Shown here piece after piece: positions 19,826-28,535 of a DNA stretch of 64,000 nucleotides; the first letter of the stretch is position 1; each line of letters opens with the position of its first letter. The translations under genes and the position numbers were made by a program. The notes under the pieces were generated by a model, which worked only from the letters and a program-made list of their open reading frames with translations, was not told the origin of the DNA and did not search any database. The stretch lies in contig NZ_BKBA01000011.1 in the NCBI RefSeq assembly GCF_007992835.1, positions 124,001-188,000 of the forward strand. The letters are read 5' to 3'. This DNA is from Knoellia locipacati (lineage in GTDB: Bacteria; Actinomycetota; Actinomycetes; Actinomycetales; Dermatophilaceae).

Positions 19826-20287
19826 ATGCCGGAGACCTTCGCCCTGTACCGCACGCTCACCTCCCTGCCGCTGGGCCGGAAGGCGTTCTCGTTCCTGTTC
19901 GCGCAGAAGGCGCCGTACTTCTGGACGGTCCGCCCGCAGGTGCGCGAGGTCCGCGAGCACCACGCCGAGCTCGTCATCAGGAAGCGGCGCGCGGTGCAGA
20001 ACCACATCGGCACCGTCCACGCGATCGCCGTGTGCAACGGTCTCGAGGCGGCGATGGGGCTGCTCGCCGAGGCGACGACGCCGCCCGGGCGCCGCTGGAT
20101 CCCCAAGGGCATGGAGGTCGCCTACACCGCGAAGTCGACGACCGACCTGCTCTGCACCGCCGACACCGACCCGGCGGACTGGGCCGAGCCCGGTGACGTG
20201 CCGGTGCGCGTCAAGGCGATCCGCGAGGACGGCACCGTCGTCGTCGAGGGCGTCATCACGATCTATGTGAGCGATCGGAAGAAGTAG
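19826..20287 (+). CDS. DUF4442 / hotdog-fold protein
   Basis: A 153-residue protein of the DUF4442 type, part of the hotdog-fold (thioesterase-like) superfamily. Typical segments are VREVREHHAELVIRKRRAVQNHIGTVHAIAVCNGLEAAMGLLAEA, PKGMEVAYTAKSTTDL and VTIYVSDRKK at the end. These proteins may hydrolyse acyl-CoA or acyl-carrier thioesters, but their function is largely untested. The start is in a GTATGCCG octamer (ATG at 19826), and a DUF385 reductase gene follows on the same strand. Confidence 0.8.
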   Translation: MPETFALYRTLTSLPLGRKAFSFLFAQKAPYFWTVRPQVREVREHHAELVIRKRRAVQNHIGTVHAIAVCNGLEAAMGLLAEATTPPGRRWIPKGMEVAYTAKSTTDLLCTADTDPADWAEPGDVPVRVKAIREDGTVVVEGVITIYVSDRKK

Positions 20288-20312
20288 CCCCATCCATGGT
20301 GTTGTGGGTGTC

Positions 20313-20753
20313 ATGACGATCACCGGAACGTACGTCCCGAGCCCGAGCGCCTGGGTCCGCAAGCAGGTCGAGACCATCGAGGAGACCGGGACCACCGGGT
20401 CCGTCGACATCCAGGGCAGGCCGGTCGTGCTGCTCACGATGAACGGCGTCACGGGGTCGGTGCGCAAGGTGCCGCTCATGCGAGTAGAGCACGACGGCGT
20501 GTATGCCGCCGTCGCGAGCAAGGGCGGGGCACCCGACCACCCGAAGTGGTACGCGAACCTGCTCAAGAACCCCGTCCTCGAGCTCCAGGACGGCGAGCGC
20601 TCGTGGGTCGCGCGAGCGCGCGAGATCGAGGGCGCCGAGCGCGACGAGTGGTGGGAGCGGTGCGTCGCGGCGTTCCCGAACTACGCGGAGTACCAGCGCA
20701 ACACCGAGCGGCTCATCCCCGTGTTCGTGCTCGAGCCGGTCGACGCCGACTGA
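20313..20753 (+). CDS. F420-type nitroreductase family protein (DUF385)
   Basis: About 146 residues of the deazaflavin (F420)-dependent nitroreductase family that includes mycobacterial Ddn. Landmarks are GRPVVLLTMNGVTGSVRKVPLMRVEHDGVYAAVASKGGAPDHPKWYANLLKNP and RDEWWERCVAAFPNYAEYQRNTERLIPVFVLEP. Members use reduced F420 to reduce quinones or nitro compounds. An F420 enzyme supports the actinobacterial assignment. The ATG at 20313 has GGGTG upstream; an in-frame GTG at 20304 is an alternative. Confidence 0.88.
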   Translation: MTITGTYVPSPSAWVRKQVETIEETGTTGSVDIQGRPVVLLTMNGVTGSVRKVPLMRVEHDGVYAAVASKGGAPDHPKWYANLLKNPVLELQDGERSWVARAREIEGAERDEWWERCVAAFPNYAEYQRNTERLIPVFVLEPVDAD

Positions 20754-20755
20754 CC

Positions 20756-21322
20756 TCAGGCGGGCGCGACCGTCGACTCGTCGACGTCGCCGAGCGCCAG
20801 TGGTGCGCCGGCGACGGCGGTGTCCTCAGCCGTCACGCGGTCCCGGATCGCGAGCAGGTCGCGCGGCCAGATCTCCTCGGTGGTGGCGGCCAGCTCGTCG
20901 CGGGTCCACCAGTGGTGGGCCGTCATCGTGGCGAGCTCGACCTCGGTGTGGCCGGCGGTCGACACCTCGAAGCGCTCGCACCGGACGAACCAGAACTGTT
21001 CGTCCTGGGTCGTCACCACGTCGCTGTAGCCGTGGACGACGACCCGCTCGGCGAGCGGCCCGACGAGGGCGGACTCGCTGATGGCCAGGCCTGTCTCCTC
21101 GGCGACCTCGCGCACGGCGGCCTCGAGGTCGCTCTCGCCGGGGTCCACGCCACCACCGGCCGTGATCCAGAAGACGGGGACGGGGGTGAGGCCGGGGTCG
21201 CTGTCGCGGAAGAGCAGGATGCGGTCGTCCTCGTCGACGAGCAGCACGCGCATGGCCCGGCGGCGGTTGCGCGGCCGGGTGTCCGGGTCGGGTGCGCCGA
21301 GGACCGGGAGCGCGCTCGTCAC
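20756..21322 (-). CDS. Nudix hydrolase
   Basis: A 188-residue Nudix hydrolase. The complete Nudix box GGGVDPGESDLEAAVREVAEETGL (Gx5Ex7REUxEExGU) lies in the first half, after MRVLLVDEDDRILLFR. Nudix enzymes hydrolyse nucleoside diphosphates linked to another group; the substrate is not evident. The GTG start at 21322 overlaps the TGA of the upstream phosphatase gene, so the two are translationally coupled. It converges with the DUF385 gene with only two bases between stops. Confidence 0.87.
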   Translation of the reverse strand: MTSALPVLGAPDPDTRPRNRRRAMRVLLVDEDDRILLFRDSDPGLTPVPVFWITAGGGVDPGESDLEAAVREVAEETGLAISESALVGPLAERVVVHGYSDVVTTQDEQFWFVRCERFEVSTAGHTEVELATMTAHHWWTRDELAATTEEIWPRDLLAIRDRVTAEDTAVAGAPLALGDVDESTVAPA

Positions 21323-22119
21323 GTGGTGAGCCGCTCGCGCAGGCGGTCGATGTCGGCGGTGGACCACCCCTGCTGCGTGAGCCAGCCGGTGGCGCCGCCG
21401 AACTCGCTCTGCACCGTGTCGAGGATGGTCTGCATCGTCTCGGGACGGGGCCGCTGGTCGTCGACGCTCTGCTCGCGCAGCGCCTTGCCGTAGAGGTCGC
21501 GAGGCATGAGGCGGGCGATGATCTGCTCGATCCGCTCACCGGTGAGGGCGTAGTCCTCGACGATGACGTCGTGCGGGACGCCGGCCGCGTCGAGGGCCAG
21601 TGCCACGACGGTGCCCGTGCGGTCCTTGCCGGCGGCGCAGTGGACGACCGTGGCGCCCGAGCTGCGCGACACGACGTCGAGCGCCGCCGAGATCGAGTCG
21701 GGGCGGGTGGAGAGGTAGCCGAGGTAGTGCTCGGACCAGAACGTCGCGTCGCGCACGGGGCGGGTCGAGTGCTCGGGGACGGCGAGAGCCTGCTCGGCCG
21801 TGACGGCGCGCCCGTCGCCGAAGAGCGAGTGGTGGTGGTGGGTCAGCGACTCGACGTGCCACAGCGGCCCGGGCCCCTCGGTGCTCACCTCGGTGTCGCT
21901 TCGCAGGTCGACGATGTCGCTCACACCCAGCACGTCGACGACGTGGCGGACATCGGCCGGGCTGAGGTCCTGGAGGTTGTCGGAGCGGAGCAGGCGGCGC
22001 GGCTGGACCGAACCGCCGTCACGGGTCGGCAGCCCGCCGGAGTCGCGCATGTTGACGACCCCCTCGAGCTCGACCCAGCGCTCGGTGGCGGACACGTCGG
22101 ACCTGCGGTCATCGCTCAC
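21319..22119 (-). CDS. tyrosine-protein phosphatase (PtpB-like)
   Basis: A 266-residue phosphatase with the Cys-X5-Arg loop HCAAGKDRTG near residue 163 and the N-terminal NMRDSGGLPTRDGG segment typical of the Y_phosphatase3 / MptpB group. These act on phosphotyrosine, and some on phosphoserine/threonine or phosphoinositides; AGKDRTG is the P-loop variant of that group. No signal peptide is seen, so it should be cytoplasmic. The start is GTG at 22119. It is coupled to the Nudix gene and preceded, 18 bases away, by an ornithine-cyclodeaminase-family gene. Confidence 0.87.
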   Translation of the reverse strand: MSDDRRSDVSATERWVELEGVVNMRDSGGLPTRDGGSVQPRRLLRSDNLQDLSPADVRHVVDVLGVSDIVDLRSDTEVSTEGPGPLWHVESLTHHHHSLFGDGRAVTAEQALAVPEHSTRPVRDATFWSEHYLGYLSTRPDSISAALDVVSRSSGATVVHCAAGKDRTGTVVALALDAAGVPHDVIVEDYALTGERIEQIIARLMPRDLYGKALREQSVDDQRPRPETMQTILDTVQSEFGGATGWLTQQGWSTADIDRLRERLTT

Positions 22120-22137
22120 GCCGCCATCGTAGGTCCC

Positions 22138-23076
22138 TCAGATGTCGACGACCTGCCCGGTCCGCGTCCCCTCGGCCCGGGCGGCGACGGCGCTCGCGAC
22201 GACGAGGTCGCAGATGCCGGTGCCGAGGTTCGAGACGACGAGCCGGCCCTCGGGACGCGGGGCGTGGAGCAGGTGGCCGGTCCACGCGGTCGCCGCGGGG
22301 TAGCCGTCGAGCTTGCCCCTCACCGCCCGGACGGCGGCGAACTGCACCGGGTCGTCCGAGGCGAGGACGGCGGTGTCGGCCAGCGTCGCGTCCACCGAGC
22401 TCGCGTAGTCGATGGGCAGGAGGAGGGCGTCCTCGCGCGGCCACGTCGACGGGATCGCCATGTCGGTGAGGCCGATGGAGAGGCCTGTGATGACGACGTC
22501 GGCGTTTCGCACGGCCGCCTCCCGCGACGGAGAGACGAGGACACGTATGCCGGGTGCGGCCTTCTCGGTCTCGCGCACCAGCGCGTCGATCGCCTCGCGC
22601 CGACGGGCCCAGACCGTGACCTCGGTGTGGCCGAGCGCCTCGAGGACGCGCAGGTGCGAGGCGGCCTGGACGCCCGCCCCGAGGAACGAGACCGAGGCGT
22701 CCGGGGGAGCGAGCGCCCGCACGCAGGCGCCGGTGACGGCCGCGGTCCGGACGGCGGTGAGCTCGGCAGCGGGAAGGAGGGCGGACGGCACACCGGTCGT
22801 GCCGTCGTTGACGACCATGACGCCGGTCGCGGTCGGCAGGCCGCGCACCGGATTGTCGGGCACGACGCTGATCCACTTGCAGCCCAGCAGGTTCCGCTCC
22901 GGGTAGGCCGCCGGCATGGCGTTGGCGAACATCCCGGGGGAGGTGCGCACGGTGGGTTTGGGCGGGACGTCCGCGCGGCCCTCCGCCAGGGCGGTGAGGG
23001 CGTCGGCGACGAGGCCGACCACCTCGACGAGCGGTGGGAGGCAGGCCCGGACATCGGCGTCGGTGAGGATGCGCAC
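22138..23076 (-). CDS. ornithine cyclodeaminase / mu-crystallin family protein
   Basis: A 312-residue member of the OCD/mu-crystallin family of NAD(P)-dependent enzymes. The dinucleotide-binding motif VSFLGAGVQAASHLRVLEALG is near the middle; PGMFANAMPAAYPERNLLGCKWISVVPDN and GVMVVNDGTTGVPSALLPAAELTAVRTAAVTG are family signatures. Relatives cyclise ornithine to proline, reduce ketimines or oxidise amino acids; the substrate here is not clear. The GTG at 23076 is chosen because VRILTDADVRACLPP is the usual beginning. The gene leads a three-gene operon with the phosphatase and Nudix genes. Confidence 0.85.
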   Translation of the reverse strand: MRILTDADVRACLPPLVEVVGLVADALTALAEGRADVPPKPTVRTSPGMFANAMPAAYPERNLLGCKWISVVPDNPVRGLPTATGVMVVNDGTTGVPSALLPAAELTAVRTAAVTGACVRALAPPDASVSFLGAGVQAASHLRVLEALGHTEVTVWARRREAIDALVRETEKAAPGIRVLVSPSREAAVRNADVVITGLSIGLTDMAIPSTWPREDALLLPIDYASSVDATLADTAVLASDDPVQFAAVRAVRGKLDGYPAATAWTGHLLHAPRPEGRLVVSNLGTGICDLVVASAVAARAEGTRTGQVVDI

Positions 23077-23133
23077 GGTCGCCAACCTAGCCGGGGGAGG
23101 CACGGGGGTAAGGGGAGCGCGGGGCACATAGGT

Positions 23134-23168
23134 GAGGGCCTCGGAAAGTATGAGTTTCCGAGGCCCTC
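23134..23168. terminator. hairpin in the OCD-hemW intergenic region
   Basis: A perfect 14-bp stem (23134-23147 and 23155-23168) with a 7-base loop, followed some 20 bases on by TTCTTTCTCT. It lies in the 326-base gap (23077-23402) between the divergent OCD and hemW genes. It is placed so that it would stop read-through into either gene, or act in an untranslated leader. I see no small gene in the rest of that gap, which holds only a short imperfect palindrome near 23204. Confidence 0.7.
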
Positions 23169-23402
23169 GACAGATCAAGAACCGAAGTTCTTTCTCTGAC
23201 GCTCTCACCGAGGTGAGTGCGTAAGGCATTTCTAGTCGGGCGGGTGGGGGCGCGCAAGGGTTCGGTCGGAATTGGTCGAACTTTCTCGGCCCGCGCGGCG
23301 TGTCACGCTGGACACGCCGCGCACGAAGCGCTGGTGGTGGTGCGCCGCGGTCCTCCGAGCCGCTGGACGGGGCCCGGTCGCGGGGGTGGGAGGATCTGCG
23401 TC

Positions 23403-24629
23403 ATGCCCCGACTGCCCGACGGCGACCCCGCGCCCGCCTCCGGAGAGCTCCCGTCGCAGTCGATCGCGGCCCTGGGCAGCCGGCCGTTCGGCATCTACCT
23501 GCACGTGCCGTTCTGCCGGGTGCGGTGCGGCTACTGCGACTTCAACACCTACACGCTCACCGAGCTCGGTCCCGGTGCGAGCACGTCGACCTTCGCCGAC
23601 ACGGCGCTGGCCGAGCTCGACCTGGCACGGTCGGTGCTGGGTGACGCCGTGCCTCGCGTCGACACGGTGTTCGTCGGTGGCGGGACGCCCACGATGCTGC
23701 CGGCGGCCGACCTCGTGAGGGTCGTGGACGGCATACGGGAGCGGTTCGGGCTGGCCGACGACGTCGAGGTGACGACCGAGGCCAACCCCGACTCGGTGAC
23801 CCCCGAGTCCCTGCGCGAGCTGGCCGACGGCGGGTTCACGCGCATCTCGCTCGGCATGCAGTCGGCGGCGCCGCACGTGCTCGCGACCCTGGACCGGACT
23901 CACGAGCCTGCCGGGGTGGGGCGGGCGGTCGCGGCCGCTCGCGACGCCGGGCTGGTCACGAGCGTCGACCTCATCTACGGCACGCCGGGGGAGTCGCTCG
24001 ACGACTGGCGGCGTTCGCTCGACGCGGCGGTCTCGCTTGCGCCGGAGCACATCTCGGCCTACGCGCTGGTCGTCGAGGAGGGGACGAAGCTCGCCGCGCA
24101 GGTCCGTCGTGGCGAGGTCGAGCGGCCCGACGACGACGACGAGGCGACGAAGTACGAGCTCGCCGAGGAGGTGCTGTCCGCCGCCGGGTTCGGGTGGTAC
24201 GAGGTGAGCAACTGGACCCGCACCCCGGCCGGGCGGTGCCGCCACAACGACGGCTACTGGACCGGCGCCGACTGGTGGGGCGTCGGACCCGGCGCACACA
24301 GCCACGTCGGCGGGGTGCGCTGGTGGAACGTCAAGCACCCCAGGGCGTACGCCGACAGCCTCGCCTCGGGTGCGTCTCCGGCGGCGGGGCGAGAGACCCT
24401 CACGGTCGAGCAGAGGCGCGACGAGCAGGTGCTGCTCGGCGTGCGGGTCCGCGACGGGCTGGCGGTCGACGACCTCGACGACGTCGGTCGGCGTGCCGTG
24501 GCAGGACTCGTCGCCGACGGGCTCGTCGACGGGGTGGCCGCCGTGCGCGACCGCCGGGTGATCCTCACGCTGAGGGGCCGCCTGCTCGCCGACGCCGTCG
24601 TCCGCCGCCTCCTCGGCGTCGACACCTGA
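23403..24629 (+). CDS. hemW: radical SAM heme chaperone HemW
   Basis: A 408-residue radical SAM protein of the HemW (formerly HemN-like) group, which binds heme and delivers it to target proteins. The CxxxCxxC cluster FCRVRCGYCDFNTYT lies at residues about 38-45, with the HemW-type Cys-Asp-Phe after it. FVGGGTPTMLP, EANPDSVTPE and SLGMQSAAPHVL follow, and the C-terminal HemN domain with GVGPGAHSHVGGVRWWNVKHP. The missing extra N-terminal residues of true coproporphyrinogen oxidase HemN support HemW. It is the expected neighbour downstream of lepA and upstream of hrcA in actinobacteria, although here extra genes are interleaved. Confidence 0.95.
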   Translation: MPRLPDGDPAPASGELPSQSIAALGSRPFGIYLHVPFCRVRCGYCDFNTYTLTELGPGASTSTFADTALAELDLARSVLGDAVPRVDTVFVGGGTPTMLPAADLVRVVDGIRERFGLADDVEVTTEANPDSVTPESLRELADGGFTRISLGMQSAAPHVLATLDRTHEPAGVGRAVAAARDAGLVTSVDLIYGTPGESLDDWRRSLDAAVSLAPEHISAYALVVEEGTKLAAQVRRGEVERPDDDDEATKYELAEEVLSAAGFGWYEVSNWTRTPAGRCRHNDGYWTGADWWGVGPGAHSHVGGVRWWNVKHPRAYADSLASGASPAAGRETLTVEQRRDEQVLLGVRVRDGLAVDDLDDVGRRAVAGLVADGLVDGVAAVRDRRVILTLRGRLLADAVVRRLLGVDT

Positions 24630-24635
24630 CCAGGA

Positions 24636-24710
24636 CCGTTCGCGAACCGCTTCGTGGCTCGCAAGCCTGATCGAACAGGCCCGGGAGCAACCCAGCGGAT
24701 CGCGAACCGG
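24636..24710. repeat. long imperfect inverted repeat after hemW
   Basis: 24636-24651 (CCGTTCGCGAACCGCT) pairs with 24694-24710, giving about 15 bp with one mismatch and one bulge. A small inner hairpin, GCCTG-ATCGAA-CAGGC, lies between. It is probably the hemW terminator. Its sequence does not match the two palindrome families found elsewhere in the window. Confidence 0.65.
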
Positions 24711-24757
24711 AGTTGGCCGCCCGCCCCTGCTGACCGGTCGCGCCTAGGGTGGCGCGC

Positions 24758-25528
24758 ATGACTGCTGCGACGCACACCCGACGGCTCGAGGGCCGCACCG
24801 CCATCGTCACCGGAGCGAGCCGAGGGATCGGTCTGGGCATCGCCGAACGTCTCGTCGCGGAGGGCGCCCGGGTCTGCATCACGGCCCGCAAGCAGGATGC
24901 CCTCGACACCGCCGTCGAGTCGCTCGGTGGGGCGGACGTCGCGATGGCGGTCGCGGGTCGCGCCGACGACCCGGCCCATCAGGACGAGGTGCTGGCCGCG
25001 GTGGCCGAGACTTTCGGCCCCGTCGACCTGCTCGTCAACAACACAGGGATCAACCCGGCATACGGACGGCTCGTGGACCTCGACCTCGACGCCGCCCGCA
25101 AGATCGTCGAGGTCAACTGCATCGCGGCGCTGTCGTGGATCCAGAAGGCCGTGGCGGGCGGGCTCGAGGAGCGGGGAGGCGCCATCGTCAACGTCTCGTC
25201 CGTGGCCGGTGTCCGGCCGGCGCCGGGCATCGGCTTCTACGGCGCGAGCAAGGCGATGCTCACCCACCTCACCGAGGAGCTCGCGGTCGAGCTCGGCCCG
25301 ACCGTGCGGGTCAACGCCGTCGCGCCGGCCGTGGTCAAGACGCAGTTCGCGACCGCGCTCTACGAGGGGCGCGAGGAGAAGGTCGCGGCCGGCTACCCGC
25401 TGGGGCGGCTCGGTGTGCCCGAGGACATCGCCGGGGTCGTGGCGTTCCTCCTCTCCGACGACGCGGCCTGGATGACCGGCCAGCTCGTCGTCGTCGACGG
25501 AGGGCTCCTCCTCAAGGGCGGCGTCTGA
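24758..25528 (+). CDS. SDR family oxidoreductase
   Basis: A 256-residue short-chain dehydrogenase/reductase: TGASRGIGLGIAERL near residue 17, the NNTGINPAYGR motif near 92, the catalytic Ser in NVSSVAGVRPAPG and the YxxxK in FYGASKAMLTHL. The C-terminal MTGQLVVVDGG is canonical. The ATG at 24758 has AGGGTGG upstream. It resembles 3-oxoacyl-reductase-like SDRs, but no pathway partner is adjacent, so the substrate is open. Confidence 0.87.
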   Translation: MTAATHTRRLEGRTAIVTGASRGIGLGIAERLVAEGARVCITARKQDALDTAVESLGGADVAMAVAGRADDPAHQDEVLAAVAETFGPVDLLVNNTGINPAYGRLVDLDLDAARKIVEVNCIAALSWIQKAVAGGLEERGGAIVNVSSVAGVRPAPGIGFYGASKAMLTHLTEELAVELGPTVRVNAVAPAVVKTQFATALYEGREEKVAAGYPLGRLGVPEDIAGVVAFLLSDDAAWMTGQLVVVDGGLLLKGGV

Positions 25529-25541
25529 CCCGCACCCCCCA

Positions 25542-25583
25542 CAACTGATTGCCCCACGGCGCGCGCCGTGGGGCAATCAGTTG
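25542..25583. repeat. family A perfect palindrome (core CTGATTGCCCC)
   Basis: A perfect 42-base palindrome (two 21-base arms, no loop) between the convergent SDR and DUF4870 genes. The ends read CAACTGATTGCCCC, shared with palindromes at 52959 and 56279. It probably acts as a two-way terminator. Confidence 0.85.
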
Positions 25584-25612
25584 AGGTGGCCGGAAGGTCA
25601 GGTGGGCTGCGC

Positions 25613-26254
25613 TCAGCTGACGAACCGCGGGGTCAGCGGCGGTGACCACTGCTGGCCCTCGTTGGCGCGCAGCGCGCCGATGATGTGCAGGACGAACGCG
25701 ATCGCGAGCGCGATGAAGTACGTCGCGAAGCCGACGAGCAGGAGCATGAGCGGGAAGCTGATGAGCAGCACGATGCCTGTCATGATCTGGATGTTGAGCG
25801 AGTTCGCGGCGTGCTGCCGGACGAAGTCTCCGCGGTCCTTGTACATCACGTAGATGACGAGCGACCCGACGAAGCCCAGCAGGCCGGCGCTCAGCACCAT
25901 CGCGATGAGCGGTATGACGTGGGCGAGCATGCCCCACTGGCGCTGCTGCGCGGGCTCGAGGACCTGCTGCCCGTATGCCGTGGCCTGGGCCGGGTAGCCC
26001 TGTCCCGGCTGGGGGTAGGCCGGCTGCTGGTGGCCCGGCTGCGCGTAGCCCTGGCGCGGCTGCGCGTAGGACTCGGCCGGCGGCGTGTGGACATGACCCG
26101 GCCCCGGGTTCGCGGGCTGCGACTGCGCGGGCGGGGGCGGCGGGGGAGTCGAGCCCTGCGCCGACGACGGCGCCGGGGTCGGCGGCGGGGTGGACGGGTC
26201 GGCCGTCGGGTCCTGCGGCTGTCCCTCGAGCTCCGGGTTCGGAGTGGTGGTCAT
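25613..26254 (-). CDS. DUF4870 membrane protein with proline-rich N-terminus
   Basis: A 213-residue protein. Residues 1-105 are disordered and rich in Pro, Gln, Gly and Tyr, with YAQPRQGYAQPGHQQPAYPQ-type repeats. Residues about 118-205 are the DUF4870 domain with several membrane helices (WGMLAHVIPLIAMVLSAGLLGFVGSLVIYVMYK, then HAANSLNIQIMTGIVLLISF). The motif DFVRQHAANSLN is diagnostic of the family. Function is unknown. The ATG at 26254 has a strong GGAGGA site. Its end faces the SDR gene across a perfect palindrome. Confidence 0.88.
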   Translation of the reverse strand: MTTTPNPELEGQPQDPTADPSTPPPTPAPSSAQGSTPPPPPPAQSQPANPGPGHVHTPPAESYAQPRQGYAQPGHQQPAYPQPGQGYPAQATAYGQQVLEPAQQRQWGMLAHVIPLIAMVLSAGLLGFVGSLVIYVMYKDRGDFVRQHAANSLNIQIMTGIVLLISFPLMLLLVGFATYFIALAIAFVLHIIGALRANEGQQWSPPLTPRFVS

Positions 26255-26407
26255 CGTGTCCTCCTTCAGGGGACGGGGTGCTGTCACCCAGTCAAACCCA
26301 TCGGCGCCGCGTTTGATCCCCACTTCGGGGTGCGGTCAGGGTGCGCTCAGGGGCGACCCTGCCGCGGGAGGCGGGCACACGGCATACACCGAGGTTCACG
26401 CCCCGAA

Positions 26408-26451
26408 GCGTCCGCAAGGTTGGTCGCAGAGCCGACCACCTCTGCGGACGC
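26408..26451. repeat. family B nested hairpin (core GCGTCCGCA)
   Basis: The outer stem is GCGTCCGCA (26408-26416) with TGCGGACGC (26443-26451). The inner stem is TGGTCG (26421-26426) with CGACCA (26433-26438). It follows the DUF3097 gene and matches the hairpin after lepA in inverted orientation. Confidence 0.8.
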
Positions 26452-26472
26452 AGAACGCGCGAGCGAGCCCGG

Positions 26473-27345
26473 TCAGGGGGCGGTGACGAAGTCGATGAGC
26501 TCCTCGACCCGGCCGAGCAGCGAGGGCTCGAGGTCGGCGTAGGTGCGCACGGTGCCGAGGATCTGCTTCCACGCGCGGGCGATGTCGGCCTGCTCGTCGT
26601 GGGCCCAGCCGAGGTGCGCGCAGATGCCGTGCTTCCACGACGTGCCACGCGGGATGACCGGCCACTGCGCCATCCCGAGACGCTCGGGACGTACCGACTG
26701 CCACACGTCGACATAGGGGTGGCCGACGATGAGGACGTGTGGCGCGTAGGGCTGCAGGCGCGACGCGGCCTCGACGACCCGCGTCTCCTTGGTGCCCGGC
26801 ACGAGGTGGTCGACGAGCACGCCCATGCGCTTGCCGGGTCCCGGTCGGAAGTCGCGGACGGCGGCCTCGAGGTCGTCGACCCCGTCGAGCATCTCGACGA
26901 CGACACCCTCGACGCGCAGGTCGTGGCCCCAGACCTTCTCGACGAGCTCGGCGTCGTGTCGACCCTCGACGAAGATCCGCGAGGCGCTCGCGACCTTGGC
27001 GGGCGCGTTCGCCACGGCACGCGACCCGCTCGCGGTGCGCGAGGCCGCCTGGCGGGCGACCGCGAGCTGCGCCGAGCTGGCTGCCGTCGGCCGGGTGAGC
27101 GTCACCGGGCGCCCGTCGACGTGGAAGCCCGGGCCCAGGGGGAACGCCTTGGTGCGACCACGCCGGTCCTCGAGGTGGACGACCTGGATGCCGCCGGCCT
27201 TCTCGACGCGGACCACGGCGCCGACCCAGCCGGTCTCGACGTCCTCGACGACGACGCCCACCTCGGCGGCGAGGGGGGTGGAACGGCCGCCGCGCGGCGC
27301 CTTCCAGTCCCCGGAGAGCACGTCCTGGCCGTAGCGATCAGTCAC
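26473..27345 (-). CDS. DUF3097 family protein
   Basis: A 290-residue protein of the actinobacteria-restricted DUF3097 family. Recognisable parts are [97 protein letters not shown] and [22 protein letters not shown]. The [15 protein letters not shown]...LDG and VLVDHLV segments look Toprim-like (conserved Glu, then Asp-x-Asp-like). A role in nucleic-acid metabolism is therefore possible, but this is only my reading. The GTG at 27345 is preferred, because starting further up at 27381 would overlap the hrcA promoter and CIRCE. Confidence 0.85.
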   Translation of the reverse strand: MTDRYGQDVLSGDWKAPRGGRSTPLAAEVGVVVEDVETGWVGAVVRVEKAGGIQVVHLEDRRGRTKAFPLGPGFHVDGRPVTLTRPTAASSAQLAVARQAASRTASGSRAVANAPAKVASASRIFVEGRHDAELVEKVWGHDLRVEGVVVEMLDGVDDLEAAVRDFRPGPGKRMGVLVDHLVPGTKETRVVEAASRLQPYAPHVLIVGHPYVDVWQSVRPERLGMAQWPVIPRGTSWKHGICAHLGWAHDEQADIARAWKQILGTVRTYADLEPSLLGRVEELIDFVTAP

Positions 27346-27362
27346 CTGCGCGAGGGTAGACG

Positions 27363-27394
27363 TAGAATTGGCACTCACCAAGCATGAGTGCCAG
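27363..27394 (+). promoter_or_regulatory. hrcA promoter -10 and CIRCE operator
   Basis: TTGGCACTC (27368-27376), nine bases, then GAGTGCCAG (27386-27394) matches the CIRCE element (TTAGCACTC-N9-GAGTGCTAA), the operator of the heat-shock repressor HrcA. TAGAAT at 27363-27368 is a good -10 hexamer touching the operator, so repressor binding would block transcription. This indicates autoregulation of hrcA-dnaJ. Confidence 0.93.
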
Positions 27395-27415
27395 CAACGG
27401 GAGGAGGTGTCGCAG

Positions 27416-28447
27416 ATGAGTGAGGACCGTCGGCTCGCGGTCCTGCGGGCGATCGTCCAGGACTACGTCGAGACGTCCGAACCGGTGGGCTCCAAGGCCC
27501 TCCTGGAGCGTCACTCCCTCGGCGTCTCCGCGGCGACGGTGCGCAACGACATGGCCGTCCTCGAGGAGGAGGGGCTCATCGCGGCCCCACACACGAGCGC
27601 GGGCCGCATCCCCACGGACGCCGGCTACCGGCTCTTCGTCGACCGGCTCAGCACGCTCAAGCCGCTCAGCGGTGCCGAGCGGCGGGCCATCAGCGCCCTG
27701 CTCGACGGGGCCATGGACCTCGACGACGTCGTCGACCGCACGGTGCGACTGCTCGCGTCGCTGACCCGTCAGGTCGCCGTCGTGCAGTACCCCTCGCTCA
27801 CTCGTTCGTCGGTCCGCCACATCGAGCTCGTCCCGCTCGGTGCCTCACGGCTGCTCGTCGTGCTCATCACGACGACCGGCCGCGTCGAGCAGCGCGTCCT
27901 CGAGACCGGCATGGACCTCGCCGACCCGGCCACCGAGCGGATGCTGTCCTCGCTGCGCTCCGACGTCAACGGCGCGACCGTCGGCAAGACCCTGGCCGAC
28001 GCGGCCGGTGGGCTCGGCGAGCTGCCGACGCAGGTCGACCCGGGCGCCCGCGGGCTGCTCGCAGCCATCGCCGCTGAGCTCACCGAGGTGCTCGTCGAGC
28101 AGCGCGAGGAGCGGGTCGTCATGGCCGGCACCTCCAACCTCGTGCGCGCCGGCGAGGACTTCCCCAGTTCGATCGGCCCGGTCCTCGAGGCGCTCGAGGA
28201 GCATGTGGTCCTGCTCAAGCTCCTCGGTACGGTGACGGAGCAGGGTTCGGCCGTCGCCGTCCGGATCGGTGCCGAGAACCCGTATGCCGGGTTGCACTCG
28301 ACGTCGCTCGTCACCTCGGGCTACGGCACCGGATCCGACCTCGTGGCCGGCCTCGGTGTCGTCGGCCCGACCCGCATGGACTACCCGACGACGATGGCCG
28401 CGGTGCGCGCCGTCGCGACCTACGTCAGCCGGATCCTCGCGGAATGA
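27416..28447 (+). CDS. hrcA: heat-inducible transcription repressor HrcA
   Basis: HrcA (343 residues), which represses class I heat-shock genes by binding CIRCE. The N-terminal winged helix is clear: [70 protein letters not shown]. The rest is the dimerisation/inserted domain, ending with [25 protein letters not shown]. The ATG at 27416 follows a strong GGAGG. The gene carries its own CIRCE upstream and is followed by dnaJ, the standard actinobacterial hrcA-dnaJ2 arrangement. Confidence 0.98.
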   Translation: MSEDRRLAVLRAIVQDYVETSEPVGSKALLERHSLGVSAATVRNDMAVLEEEGLIAAPHTSAGRIPTDAGYRLFVDRLSTLKPLSGAERRAISALLDGAMDLDDVVDRTVRLLASLTRQVAVVQYPSLTRSSVRHIELVPLGASRLLVVLITTTGRVEQRVLETGMDLADPATERMLSSLRSDVNGATVGKTLADAAGGLGELPTQVDPGARGLLAAIAAELTEVLVEQREERVVMAGTSNLVRAGEDFPSSIGPVLEALEEHVVLLKLLGTVTEQGSAVAVRIGAENPYAGLHSTSLVTSGYGTGSDLVAGLGVVGPTRMDYPTTMAAVRAVATYVSRILAE

Positions 28448-28535
28448 CCGGGTGACTCCCGGCCTTTGCACTTCCAGCCCCACTCCCAGCCCCACCCCTG
28501 AACCGAACAGCCCCCAGCGAAGGACGTCCTCCGAA

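Noticed and set aside
23077-23402. Possible small gene in the 326-base gap before hemW
   Set aside because: The frame running into hemW is Arg/Gly-rich with no ribosome-binding site. Only hairpins are convincing here.
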